Shown: positions 1 to 11,072 of the stretch, piece after piece
How positions within the stretch are numbered: the first letter of the stretch is position 1
How the letters are laid out: each line of letters starts with the position of its first letter
NCBI GenBank assembly: GCA_025594325.1
Contig: JANHCV010000007.1
Location: 744,001 to 808,000 of the forward strand
Reading direction: 5' to 3'
Length of the DNA stretch: 64,000 bases
DNA from: Blastocladiella emersonii ATCC 22665
Lineage: Eukaryota > Blastocladiomycota > Blastocladiomycetes > Blastocladiales > Blastocladiaceae
Position numbers and translations under genes: made by a program
The notes under the pieces: generated by a model
Database searches by the model: none
Seen by the model: the letters and a program-made list of their open reading frames with translations, nothing else
What the model was told of the DNA's origin: nothing

Positions 1-1053
1 AGCGCGCGCGAGACGCGTCGCGATGGGCGTGGCAGGTCACATGCCCACGTGGCGAGGCTTGCGGTGCGGGCCGATTTTCTTTTTTCCAAGGAAGCTTCGG
101 CACGCCTCCGCGGCGGCGGGCTGAGCCCCGGGGCAGAAGCGTCGCCAACCGCCCGCGCGCCAGCCAACCGCAACACCCCGGCCCAAGCGCACCCCGCGGC
201 TCAGCGGCTCAGCGCAATCCCATCAGTCACGTTCGCAAGACCGCCGCGTCCCGCCGTGCCCCGCCCGCGTCCCGCGTCTCGCACCGCCACGCCGCCCACT
301 CGTGCGCCCTGCCTGCCTCCATCCGGCGCCCACCCGCCCGACTGTCCCCAAGTGTCTCCCGCCCTTCCCGCTCGGGCCGCCCTTCCTGCGCCCTTCCCAC
401 CCGCTCGCGCACCTTCCCGCCGGCTCCGCCCGCCGCGCCGCGAAGCTCTGTTCCGGGCAGCTGTTCCTCGATCCCTGCCCGCCCGCGTGGCGTCGCCATC
501 GCCGCCCGCACCTCGCGAAGCGTGCGAGCGCTGTGTGATCGCGCACTTCGAGCGGTCCAGCGCCCCGATTATCGCGTTCGCGTGGGAGTGGGTGCAGCCA
601 GCGCGAGAGAGCTGCGATCGAACGGCCGCCCCCCGCGCGCGCCCCTGCGCTCCCATCGCGCATCGCGCCGCGCCGCCTCGGTCGCTGGTTCCCTCCGCCG
701 CACCCGCCATCCGCCTGACCCGGTTGCTGTCTCGCACCCGCGTCCTGCCGCGTGATTGACCGGCGCGTCTCGCAGCTGCGTTTGCGGTTCGAGCGCGCGC
801 GTCAGAGTCACGTCGCGCCATCCATCGGCCGCGTTCCGCCCGCCCGCCTCGCCGTGTGCCCCCGTCACGCACGCACACGCAGACGCCGCCGCTCGCTGCA
901 TCGCGTGCCCGGCCCCGCGCCCCTGCCCTTCCGCTGCCGATCCGGTCGTCGTCGTCCGCGTGGTACGCTTGTCTCGCGCGACCCTGTCGCCGACCGCGAT
1001 CTGACTCGACTGACCATGGACCTCGTAGATCCTACCTATACCCGCTCGGCGCT
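1..1053. other. Upstream region of the SNF5 gene, no gene seen
   Basis: Very GC-rich sequence. Open frames exist on both strands, but their products are Arg/Ala/Pro-rich and look like random GC-rich translation. An ATG in a good context at 1016 opens a different frame from the SNF5 gene and leads into a poly-Ser reading of the CAG tract, so it is not the SNF5 start. Promoter and 5' leader of the following gene are presumed to lie here. Confidence 0.5.
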
Positions 1054-4000
1054 ATGCAGCAGCAGCCGTCGTCGACGCCCGGCCCCTCCGGCCAGCAGCC
1101 GCAGTTTGCTTTCGCCCAGCAACAGCAGCAGCAGCAGCAGCAGCAGATGCCACAGCTCGGCGGCCAGGGTATCCCGCCCAACCAGCTCGCCGCGTACCAG
1201 CAGATGCTCCAGCAGCAACAGCAGCAGCAGCAGATGTACCAGCAGCAGCAGCAACCACAACAACAGCAGCAGCAGCAGTATGTCCAGCAGCAGCAGCAGT
1301 TCGGTCAGCAGCAGGCCGCCTTCAACAACGCGGCGTCGGGCGCCATGCAGCCGCCCACCGTGTCGGCCTCGGCCATGGGCGGCAACGCCGGCGGCGCCAT
1401 GCAGCCGCCGTCCAACGCGCCGTACGCCGGCATGACCATGCAGCAGCTCCAGATGCTCCAGTTCCAGCAGCAACAGCAGCTCCTCCTTCAGCAGCGGCTC
1501 CAGCAGCAGCAGCAACAGCCCGGCGCCGGCGGCTTCACGATGCAGCAGATCCAGGCCCTGCAGCTCCAGCAACAGCTCCAACAGCAGCAGCAGGCCGCGG
1601 CCAACCAGCCGCCCGCCGCCGCGATCCAGCCGCAGCTCTCGGGAAACAGCAACATGGGCGTCGCCGCCGCCGCCGGGATGCAGGGCATGCAGCAGCGCCA
1701 GCCGAGCGTGAGCCTGCAACAGCAGCAGCAGCAACCGATCGCGACCAACGTCACGGGCGGCAGCGTCACGTCCAACAACGCCCAGCAGCAGCAGCGCCAG
1801 CCGAGCCAGACGCCCGGCCCGCCCAACAACAACAGCATGGACAACACGGCCACCGCCGCCAACTCGGCCGTCTTCTCGTCCGCCTCGGGCGCGCCCTCGA
1901 CCGCCTCGACCCCCGCGTCTGCCCTCGCCATGGGCCCCGGATCCGCGTCCGCGTCGGCGTCCGCGTCGGCACCGCAGTCCAACCTCGCCTCACCTGCGTT
2001 CTCCTCGCCCGCCGCTGGCATGGCGCCCGCCGGCCAGATGGGCCAGACGCAGAACTTTGGCGGCGGCGGCGGCATGGCGCCCGTCCACCCGGCCGCGCAA
2101 AAGTACATGGCCGCCGCGATCCAGCAGCAGCAGCAACAGCAGCAGCAGTCCCAGCTCCCGCTCCAGCAGCCGATGCAGACCCAGCAGTCGCAGCTCCCGC
2201 TCCAGCAACCGATGCAGCAGCAGCAGCAGCAGCCCCAGATGCAGTCGATCCAGCCGCAGATGCAGCAGCAGCAGCAGCAACCGCAGCAGCCGCAGGGCAC
2301 CATGCCGCAGCTCCTCAACCCGACCTCGGAGGCCAACGTCAACGCCAACATCAACCTCTTCTTCCAGCGCGTCCGCCAGGCGCTCCAGTCGGGCCGCATG
2401 TCCGAGCAGCAGGGCCGCGCCATGCTCCAGCAGTTTGCCCAGCGCCAGCAGCTCGCCCTCCAGACGTTCCGCGCTCAGCAGGCCCAGGTCCAGGCCCTTC
2501 AGCAGCAGCAACAGCAACAGCAGCAACAGCAGGTCGGCGGCCCGCAGATCCAGCTCACCCCGCAGCAGCAGCAGCAGATTCTCATCCAGCAGCAGATTCT
2601 CCAACAGCAGCAGCAGCAGCAACAGCAGCTCATGCAGCAACAGCAGGCCGCCGCCGCCGGCTCCGCGACCGCCACCCCTGCGCTCGCCTCGCCCACCACC
2701 ATGCTCCCGCGCGTCCCGCCGCCCGGCGGGTACAGCCCCGCGCTGACCGGCGGACCCGAGGGCGGCGCCACCTCGACCTCGCTCCTCGTCGCACCGCCCA
2801 CGGGCGTCGTCCAGGGCCCCGCGGCGGCCGCCGCCGCCGCGCTCCCCGGCGCGTCCCACGGATCCTCGCCCGCTGTCACCAACGCGTCCGCGCCCATGTC
2901 GCCCACGTCCAGCGCATCGGGTGTCCCTGCCGCTGCTGCCGCGGCGGGTCCAGCGGTGCCACCGCAGCTGCAGATCTCGACGACGGCGCCCGGCGAAAAA
3001 CTCGGCTCGCCCGAGGCCTCCGTCACCTCGCCCACCGACGACGGCGAGGACGCGGATACCGTGTCGGCGACGGGCGGGCCCGCGAAACTCGCCAAGAAGC
3101 GCGCCCGCCCGCCACGAAAGAAAAAGGCCACGCCGACCCCGACGTCCGCCACCGCGGCTGGCGGCGAGGAGTCTGACGCGGCGGCGGCAGCGACCGCCGC
3201 CAGCGCGACGACGCCCGGTCCCGCGTCCGCGGGCACGCCGACCAAGCCCGTCATGGCCAACGGCGTCGTGACGAGCCCCGCGTCAACGGTCGCTCCGCCC
3301 GCGCAGCAGCAGCAGCTCCCCGTCCAGCAGCCGCAACCACCACCGCCGCCGCCAGCGCCGCCCGCGCCCGTGTACCACTACGACCGGCTCCCGCCGTCGT
3401 TCCGCACGGTCGTGTCGCAGGCGACGCTGAAGCGGTACGTGTCGCGCGAGAAGCGGCACGACCGCGGCACCGAGCAGTCCAAGAAGCGCCTGATCGGCGT
3501 GCTCGACCAGATGCGCCGGCTCATCCCGCAGTTCGGCGAGTACGAGAAGGCCTCGGTCCTCGCCCACCACAGCCGCATGGGCCCGCTGCCCCGCGCGCAC
3601 CGCGCCGTCGACGCCCGCGACGGCGTCGTCCCGCCGCCCGCGCCCGGCGGCCGCACCGCCGAGCTCCGCATCCTGCGCCCGCACGATAAGCGGCACCTCG
3701 TCAACGCGGCGGGCGGGATCGGGTTCCCGTCCCGCGACTACGACTTTACCGCCGACGCGCACCTCGCGGCCGCCGACGCCCCCGAGGAGCTCGTGGCCAT
3801 CCGGATCGACGTCGAGGTCGAGAACGTCAAGGTCCGCGATACCATCACGTGGAACGCGTTCGAGTCGGTCATCTCGCCCGACGCGTTCGCCGCCGCCATG
3901 GTCGAGGACCTCAAGCTTGTCCCCGCCCACACGTTCCGCGCCCAGATCGCTAAGACTATCACCGACCAGGTCGCCGAGTACCGCGCGTGGCGCGCGACGG

Positions 4001-6647
4001 CGGCCGCGGGCGTCCCGCTTGCGGCGTCGGCGGCAGCGGCGACCGAGTCGGCCGGGTCCGTCGTGCCAGCAGCCGCTGCGGGAGTGGGAGCGGGCTCGAG
4101 TGGCGCCATCGAGACCACGGCGAGCGGCGGGTGGACCGCGGCCAACATGGAGGACCTGCGGTTCGTCGTCAAGCTGCACATCACGGTGCGGCAGTCGGCG
4201 CTCGTCGACGAGTTCGAGTGGGACCTCGTCTCCCCGCGCAACTCGCCCGAGCGGTTCGCCACCAAGTATTGCCAGGAGCTCGGGCTCGACGGCGAGTACT
4301 GGTACGCTGCCTCGGCTTCGTTTCTCATTCGAACGCGACAACTGACACCCTCGCGCACTCGAACCGTAGCACGGCGATCGCGCACGGCATCCGCGAGCAA
4401 GCGCAGCTCCACGTGCGCTCGCTCGTCCTCGCCGGGTACCAGTTCGACAACTCGCCGATCGCGCGCATCTCGCCCGAGCTCGCCGAGCAGTTCCTCCTCC
4501 CCGTCGAGGCCGGCCAGCTCGTCCGGCCCGCCGCGGTCCTCGAGCGGTTCACGCCGTCGTTCGTCGAGATGACCGAGGAGGAGTCGGAGCGCCTCGACAA
4601 GGACAGCGACCGCGACGCGCGCCGCAAGCGCCGCACCACGCGCAAGCTCGTCGGCGGGCGCGGTACCGCTGCAGCGGCGGCGGCCGCGGCCGCGGCGGTC
4701 GCCAGCGCGGTCGTCGACGGCGAGCCGCTCCGCACCAAGCGCTCGCACTTCCCCGCCCACCAGCTGCGCACCGGCCGCCTCCGCCTCCCCGTCCCGTCCG
4801 AGCACGTGCACGAGGACGTCGACGCGCTCGAGACGGCCGACGACGCTACGCTCGTCAAGCTGTACGCCGCCGCACACGCCGCCGCCGCCGATAACGACGC
4901 GCACGCGCACGCCGTCCACGCGGCCCGCCCAGACAGCCACCTGATCCTGCGCCTGTGCCGCCCGCTCGACCGCACCGCGTCCGCGCTCGGCGCGCGCGGC
5001 GCGACCGCCGGCGCCGGCGCCGACTCGTGGCACTGCGCGCACTGCTGGTGCCCCGCCGACGGGACCCCTGTGCGCCGCCGCGGACCCGCCGGCACCTGGC
5101 TCTGCAACGCGTGCGGGCTGTACTTCCTCGCCCACGGCGAGCTCCGCGCGCTCCCGCGCGCCGTCGTCCGCGCCCGGCCGCAGGTCGCGCACCCCGCCGC
5201 GCTCTGGGCCACGTACGCGCCCGAGGCCGCGGCGAATGCGGCGGCGGCTGTCCCGGTCGACGTGGCCGCGTACCCGCCGCTCGCGGTCGCGGGAGTGCCG
5301 CCGGCCGATGGCGCGGCGGGCGGCGACGCGTCCGTCGTCGGGTCGCCCGCGCCGACCACCGTGACGCCCGCCCTCGACGCGGGGCCGCCGGGGACCACGA
5401 TCGTCGAGACGTCCGCGGGCCCGAAAGCCATGCCCGAGTGGATGGCGGCACGCGCCGAGGAGCTTCGCGCAAAGTACCCGACGGACCTGTTCCACTTTGT
5501 CCCCGTCGGCACCTCGTTCAAGCTCGCGTGCGACGACTGCTCCCTCAGCAAGCCCATCGCCCCCGGACCCGCGCACACGCTCGCCAACTTCGAGGTGCAC
5601 CTCCGCAACGTCCGGCACCGCGCGCGCGTCCAGGCGCGGCTCGACGCGGGGTCGGCGGCGGCCGCGGCCAACGACGAGGTGGCCAAGGTCACTGCAGCGG
5701 CGACGGGTAAGGCTGCCGCGGGCTCGTCGTCCCGCAGCGCATCCCGCAGCGCATCCCGCGGCGCGAGCGTCGACTCGACCACGCACCACGTCGGCAAGCG
5801 CTCGCGCGTGTCGACCGGAGGCAACGGGCGCGGCAGCGCGAGCGCCGCGACCAAGGTCCACTCGCGCGCGCGGATCAGCGACGACGAGGATGACGATGAC
5901 GATGATGATGATGACGACGACGAGGACGTCGCGATCGTCCTGCCCACGCGCCGCACCAACAGCCGCAACAAGAACCGCCGCCAGGCCCCGCAGCGGGAAC
6001 GGACGCGGGAGCGCGAACGTGAGCGGGAACGCGAACGTGAACGTGAACGTGAACGCGAGCGAGCGCGAGAGCGGGAGCGCGAGGCGCCCATGGTCACGGC
6101 GCCCCTCGCGGCGTTCGGCACGTACCAGGACTACCCCGACGACGACGAGGACGACGACGACTACGCGACGCGGGGTAGTGGTGCGGCCGCGGTCGCTGCC
6201 GCCGTGCGACTTCCCGACGACATGGACGAGGACGGCGACGACGCGTACGAGGCGCGCAGCCGGCTCGACGACGACGGGGATGCCGAGGAGGGCGAGGTTG
6301 AAGAGGGCGAGCTGCGCGACATCACGTCGGCGGCGGCCGACGCGCAGCAGCAGCAGCACCATGCCGTCGCGGCGCCGTCGACGGCCACGACCACGATCCG
6401 GTTCCGCGGGCTCCCGCCAAAACCGCCGACGGGTCCACCGCATGTGCTGCCGCGGCACCGGCACGCGCTGCCGCCGCCGCCGCACCAGCACCAGCAGCAG
6501 CTGTATCACGATCATGCGCCCGCGGCGGCCGACGCGCACTGCCACCACCACCAGCAGTACCACGCGGCAGCGGTCCCGCCAGCCGCGGCGGCCAGGGTGC
6601 CCGTGTTCCCCAGCGACCACGACTCGAGCAGCGACAGCGACTACTGA
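1054..6647 (+). CDS. SNF5: SNF5/SMARCB1-type chromatin remodelling subunit with C-terminal GATA zinc finger
   Basis: Predicted core subunit of a SWI/SNF- or RSC-type nucleosome remodeller, acting in the nucleus. Two exons, 1054-4301 and 4370-6647 (68-nt intron, donor GTACG), give 1841 aa. Residues 1-760 are extremely Gln-rich. The SNF5 domain runs about 774-1125 with both repeats: repeat 1 around 911-975 (RIDVEVENVKVRDTITWNAF) and repeat 2 around 1032-1105. The intron falls inside repeat 2, and splicing restores the conserved ELGLDGEY-C-TAIAHGIREQ reading. A GATA-type finger, C-X2-C-X19-C-X2-C ending CNACGLYF, lies at about 1303-1345. Further on are poly-Asp, an Arg-Glu dipeptide tract and a His-rich tail. 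The start is the first in-frame ATG. Whether it serves SWI/SNF (Snf5) or RSC (Sfh1) cannot be told from sequence alone. Confidence 0.9.
1120..2650 (+). repeat. CAG/CAA polyglutamine tracts inside the SNF5 gene
   Basis: Many interrupted runs of CAG and CAA codons encode Gln stretches of about 5-12 residues, separated by Pro, Met, Leu and Ala. Mixing CAG with CAA makes the DNA repeat imperfect, which usually stabilises length. The antisense reading gives meaningless poly-Leu or poly-Cys frames. Confidence 0.85.
5996..6083 (+). repeat. Arg-Glu dipeptide minisatellite in the SNF5 gene
   Basis: A 6-bp-unit repeat (variants of GAACGT and GAGCGG) encodes alternating Arg and Glu. It follows an Asp run coded by GAT/GAC repeats near 5881-5935. 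Together they form a highly charged, probably disordered segment between the GATA finger and the C terminus. Confidence 0.8.
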
Positions 6648-6743
6648 GCGAGGAGGAGTTTTGAACACTGGCGGTTCATTTTTCGTTTTTGACACCACGC
6701 ACATATATATCGTCACATTAGCACCGACGTCACGGTCTCTCCG

Positions 6744-7341
6744 TCATTCGAGGTCCATCGAGTGCACCGACACAAAGTCGTGGTGGCCCGCCGCGATGAC
6801 CAGCTTCAGGTAGCTCACGGGCTGCGCGACGCGGACTGGGACCGAGATGCGCGACTGGCCGGCGGGGACCTCTACGAACTCGCGCGGGAGAGTGAGGACG
6901 GGCGCGAGGAGCGCAGGGGAGGAAACAGGGGCGTACGCAGCGACGTGACGAGATCGAACGGGTCGAGCACCGCGTCGGCCGTGGCCGCCGTCGACGGCGC
7001 GGTGCCCGACGGCAGCGACGGGTCCGACAGCGAGTCGGCGGTCGCGGCGTAGATCTCTATGTCCTTGACTAGTCACCAGCGATGACGCAGGTCAGCGGAT
7101 ATCTTCCTCGCAACTCAGCAGTCAGTACACACGCACCCTTGGTCGCCAACAGTGTGATCCGGCGCGGCGTCGCGGGTGCCGCGAGCTTGAGCACGAGCTC
7201 CTGCGGGAACATGCCCGTCGACGTCCAGAAGGTGCGCGGGTTGCCGTCGACGGCCGCGTCGGGCGGGAACCGGTCATCGGTCGAGCTCGCGAACACGACC
7301 AGGGGCGAAGACGCGGTTGCAGCAGGTGATGCGGCGATCAT
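6744..7341 (-). CDS. IFT25: Intraflagellar transport protein 25 (IFT25/HSPB11)
   Basis: Subunit of the IFT-B complex, which carries cargo along the flagellar axoneme; in other organisms it pairs with the small GTPase IFT27. Three exons, 7341-7137, 7056-6937 and 6871-6744, with introns of 80 and 65 nt (donors GTGCG and GTACG, both phase 1), give 150 aa; the human protein is 144 aa. Diagnostic motifs are FASSTDDRFPPDAAVDGNP and FWTSTGMFPQEL near the N terminus (galectin-like beta-sandwich face) and a C-terminal HHDFVSVHSMDLE matching the family's DHFASVHS. The middle exon is Ser/Ala/Asp-rich and less conserved, so the exon 1/2 junction is the least certain part. It ends 97 bp from the convergent SNF5 gene and starts 162 bp downstream of CFAP298. 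Confidence 0.88.
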
Positions 7342-7503
7342 GGTGACGGATACATGGATGACGAGGTTACGGGAGGACCGAGGGGAAGTGGACGGCGCGT
7401 AGTCGAGTGTGGCGCGACGCGGTCACGCGGGCCGTTCCCATGCCTCCTTGGTCAGGGCGGTCGTGCAAGTATGAGATGTATTTATTGAGAGCCCACGCAT
7501 ACT

Positions 7504-8476
7504 TTAACGAGGCCGGAAGGCGACGTTCCCGCCGGCGCTGAGCCCCTGGAACGTCGACTTGAGCGCCCGCGGGTTGGCCCAGGCCGAGCTCGTGTAGCTC
7601 GTGTCGTCCTCGTCGTCCTCGAGCCGCTTGAGCTCCTCCTGCTTGCGGTAGTAGAAGGCCATCATCTCGCGCTGCGCCGCCTCGTCCATGACGGGCTCGC
7701 GCATCGGCGCGCCCATTCCACGCCGCGCCAGCTTGGCGATGATGGTCGTCTTGTCGTTGCGGCCGACGTAGTCGCTCAGCAGCTTGCCGCGCACCAGCTC
7801 CTTGCCCGCCCACCACAGCGCCGTGTTGGCGGCGTCGAGCACCTCCTTGGCGTGCTACATTTTCGTGGGTGGAGGTGAGTTGCGCGCGACCACTCCCTTC
7901 CAAGAACGAACGCACGATGGTCTCGCCAAGGTCCTCGGTGCCGTCGAGAATCTCGCGGACTGAGTCGTACTCGGGAATGCCCATCGGGTACGCGATGGCG
8001 ACGGCGGCGCGCAGGCGGTCGACGACGCCGCGCAGCTCGTCGGCCGTGGTGACGTGCTTGGCCGCGACGCGCTGCTTGGCCGCGATGGCGTCGCGCGCCT
8101 CGGCCACGGTCGCCTCGAGCGTCGCCGCGTACGTCGCCAGCGGTGCGAGCCCCGTGCGGCGGCCCGTCGGGTCGGCGACTTTGCGGTACTCGCGGCCCTC
8201 GTGCGTCACGATCTGCTCCTGGCCACCGGCCTCCTCCTCCGCATCGCCAGCGGCAACAAACTTGTCGAGGTCCTCGGGCTGGTACCCGTGCTGCGCGTAC
8301 GGCTTGAAGACGCCGTACTTGGCGAGGTCCTCGACGGCGACGCACAGGCGCTCGATGCGCAGCCGCTCGTTGTGCAGGTGCACGAGCGCGTCGATGGCGT
8401 CGTCGGTCGACCCGGCCGCGGGGCACTGCGCGAGGAACAGCGACGCGTCGTTTTTCTTGAGGTGGATGAGGACCAT
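7504..8476 (-). CDS. CFAP298: CFAP298/C21orf59-type cilium protein
   Basis: Orthologue of C21orf59/Kurly, needed in other organisms for axonemal dynein arm assembly and ciliary motility. Exons 8476-7916 and 7854-7504, split by a 61-nt phase-0 intron (donor GTGCG), encode 303 aa; the human protein is about 290. Conserved blocks are the start MVLIHLKKNDASLFL, RIERLCVAVEDLAKYG, VAIAYPMGIPEYD, ALWWAGKELVRGKLLSDYVG, NDKTTIIAKLARRGMGAP, YYRKQEELKRLEDDEDD and a final FRPR. Removing the intron gives EDLGETI joined to HAKEVLDAANTALWW, matching family length. It lies just upstream of IFT25 on the same strand. It shares a 172-bp divergent promoter with UBA4. Confidence 0.92.
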
Positions 8477-8648
8477 GGTGTCTGTGATTGCATGCGGGTA
8501 TGTGAGGGGCGGGAGAGTGAGGGCGTGCGAAGACCGACGAGGAACGCGTCGACGCGTCTCCGGCCGACCGCACGTGGCACGAATGCCGCTGATCACTCGC
8601 TTCAGGCGCCGCGAGACACTTTTGTCTCTCGCACCCCGTCAACCACCC

Positions 8649-9955
8649 ATGGACACGGCAATGGACTCGATGCAACGCAACCACGACCCGGTCCTCGACA
8701 ACGACGAGATCCTGCGCTACGGCCGGCAGCTGATCATTCCCGCCTTCGGCATCGAGGGTGCGCTCCTCGAGAGCAACTACTCGAGCAGCACGACCCCTAA
8801 CAGCCACAGCGACCAGGACAGAGGAAGCTCAAGCAGTCGAGCGTGCTGATTGTGGGCACGGGCGGGCTGGGCGCCCCCGCCGCCATGTACCTCGCCGCGG
8901 CGGGGATCGGGACGCTCGGCCTGGTCGACTTTGACACGGTCGACGCCACCAACCTGCACCGCCAGGTCATCCACACCGAGGCCGCCGCCGCTACCAATAC
9001 CCCGAAAGTGGCGTCGGCGCGCCGCGCGCTCGAGTCCCTCAACAGCCGCGTGCGGTACGTCGAGCACGACCTCGTCCTCGACGCCTCCAACGCGCTCTCT
9101 GTCCTCAAAGAGTACGACGTGGTGCTCGACTGCACCGACAACGCGGCGACGCGGTACCTGCTCAACGACGCGTGCGTGCTGCTCGGCCGCCCGCTCGTGT
9201 CGGCGTCCGCGCTGCGCACCGAGGGCCAGCTGACGGTCTACCACTTTGCGGGCGGCCCGTGCTACCGGTGCCTGTTCCCGCGCCCGCCGCCCGCGGCCGC
9301 CGTGACCAACTGCGCCGACGGCGGCGTGCTGGGCCCCGTCACGGGCATGCTGGGCTCGATGCAGGCCATGGAGGCCATCAAGGTGCTGCTCGCCGGCGTC
9401 CACTCTGCCGCAGTCCCGGAGCCGGTGACGTACGCGGGCCGCATGCTCGCCGTCGACGCGTGGGCGGGCACGTTCCGCACGGTCCGGCTGCGCGTGCGGC
9501 AGGCGTCCTGCGCCGTGTGTGGCGACACGCCGACCATCACGCGGCCAATGGACGACTACGCCGCGTTCTGCGGGTCGGGCGCGCTCGACAAGGCGCCCGC
9601 GCTGCAGCTGCTCCCGCCCGAGCACCGCATCTCGCCGCGCGACCTCGCGTCCCGAGATTTGGGTGTGGACGGCGGCAACCAGGTGCTCCTTCTCGACGTG
9701 CGCGAGCCGGTGCAGTTTGCGATCGCGCACCTGCCCGGGTCCGTCAACGTGCCGTACCGCCAGCTTGGCAAGCGGCTCGGCGAGGTGCGCGGGCTGACGC
9801 AGGGAAAGGCCGAGGTGCTGGTGCTGTGCCGCCGCGGCAACGACAGCCAGCGCGCGGTGAACGACCTACGCGCCGCCGGAATCGAGTGCGCCGACGTGGC
9901 GGGTGGGCTCGAGGCGTGGAGTGAGCAGGTCGATCCGTCGTTTCCGCGGTACTGA
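8649..9955 (+). CDS. UBA4: Adenylyltransferase and sulfurtransferase UBA4/MOCS3
   Basis: Activates the ubiquitin-like protein Urm1 (and, in many lineages, the molybdopterin synthase small subunit) by adenylation and thiocarboxylation, for tRNA wobble-uridine thiolation and Moco synthesis. Exons 8649-8757 and 8817-9955 (59-nt phase-1 intron, acceptor chosen to give GIEGQRKLKQSSVLIVG) encode 415 aa. The ThiF/E1-like N-terminal half has the nucleotide-binding VGTGGLGAP, an Arg-finger-containing first exon (EILRYGRQLIIP), zinc ligands in CYRC and CAVC, and the catalytic-region VTNCADGGVLGPVTG. The C-terminal rhodanese domain has its active-site loop CRRGNDSQ near residue 373, with the sulfur-carrying Cys present. 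Confidence 0.93.
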
Positions 9956-9961
9956 ATAGAT

Positions 9962-10745
9962 CTCCTTCCTAGCGTAGCAGCAGCTTGATGAGCGTCGCCA
10001 CGGCCGAGTGTGGCAAGGACGACGCGACCCTCTGGAGGCGGAGGTCGCGCCGGCTAGGAACGACCAAGCGGTCCCTGAGGTTGAGCTCACGAATCTGCTT
10101 ACGCTAATAGTTACTCTGACCGTGCGTCTGATAGAAGCGGTCCCGCAATGCCGTCGCCGTCGTTATCAAGTCGATCCGGTTCTCTGTGAAGTTCATGCAC
10201 CAAGTCGCACCACAGCCACAAGGCGCCCGCACGGGTTGTTCAAGCGCGCGTTCCACTTGCGAAGCAGCGATCGCCCGGTGAGACCGCCCTAGTGGCCTCC
10301 ATCGGCGCCATCCTGGCCTGATCACGCCCAAGGACCCCGTCGTCGTCGTTTTCGCGACCACGAATAGGCCCCCGCCCGGTGTGCTTGTTCTTGATGGTGT
10401 TTTATGCGAGGACCTCAACTGACCCCTTTGCTTTCATGTCTTGGCCGTCGTTGACATCAAGGTCCAGATCACGGCCAAGCACTCGTCAGTTTTCGCACCT
10501 CATCCCGCGGTCCCTAGAACGCCGAGCTTGTTGTCCCAGTGCATGTACTCGGCCATCGTCAGGCCGTCGGCTCACCGTTTGGTAAGTCGTGGTTTCTCGC
10601 CCGCTTGAGGTGCTCTCGCTCACGCCCGGCAAGTCGAACCGGCGCTCCGAGGCCTTCCAGGTTTTCTTGGTCCACATCGCTCTTTGCACCAAATCGCACT
10701 TCCTCCGCTGACCGTATTTGGGCTCGTGTTCGCTCACGCGGGCGC
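9962..10745 (-). pseudogene. Possible decayed or multi-exon minus-strand gene, unknown
   Basis: Several short minus-strand stretches look protein-like and not random: a basic/aromatic piece near 10737-10625 (KCDLVQRAMWTKKTWKASER), a short YMHWDNKLG near 10545-10515, MNFTENRIDLITTATALRD near 10190-10130, and a C-terminal LVVPSRRDLRLQRVASSLPH ending in a stop near 9970. They sit in three frames with stops between them, and I could not join them with convincing introns. This may be a real gene with unusual introns or a relic. No family recognised. Confidence 0.25.
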
Positions 10746-10795
10746 GGCGTCGAGGCGCGTCGCGGAGCTTGACGTGTTCATGTGTGTGTAATGCA

Positions 10796-10803
10796 TGACG
10801 TCA
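10796..10803. promoter_or_regulatory. CRE-like palindrome upstream of family A copy 1
   Basis: Perfect TGACGTCA, the bZIP CRE/ATF half-site palindrome, about 270 bp before the copy 1 start codon. A near-identical TGACGTCG occurs upstream of copy 2 at 12662. Both are followed by a shared AAATGTACTCGT block. Function is inference. Confidence 0.35.
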
Positions 10804-11072
10804 CATCATCACGACCAGACGCGCAGGACCGCACTGTTGAGCGACTTCGTGAAATGTACTCGTGAGTTTGAGCAAGGCTTGCTCGACTGAGTGCGCTTGG
10901 GGGCCTCCTCTTGTGATTCAGTTCACAGTCAAGTTGCTTCTCTTGCACCCACCCCCCCCCCCTCGCTTGCTCGCCTACCCACCCGCGCCCTTGTCGCTGA
11001 AGCGCCGGTCGCACAAGTGCTGCGACTCGGACAAGTTGCTCGTACACATTGCCGCACCGTCTTTCACCGTCC

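Noticed and set aside
49-759. 236-residue open frame at the left edge
   Set aside because: Ala/Arg/Pro-only composition, overlapping open frames on both strands, no motif; GC-rich random frame.
1016-1060. ATG in good context upstream of the SNF5 start
   Set aside because: It reads the CAG tract as poly-Ser in the wrong frame. A 36-nt intron to rescue it would be shorter than any other intron here.
2499-3260. Antisense poly-Cys/poly-Leu frames over the CAG tracts
   Set aside because: Complement of Gln codons; explained by the sense gene.
3738-6716. Very long minus-strand open frame opposite the SNF5 gene
   Set aside because: Shadow of high-GC third positions in the real gene; Arg/Val/Gly-rich and without domains.
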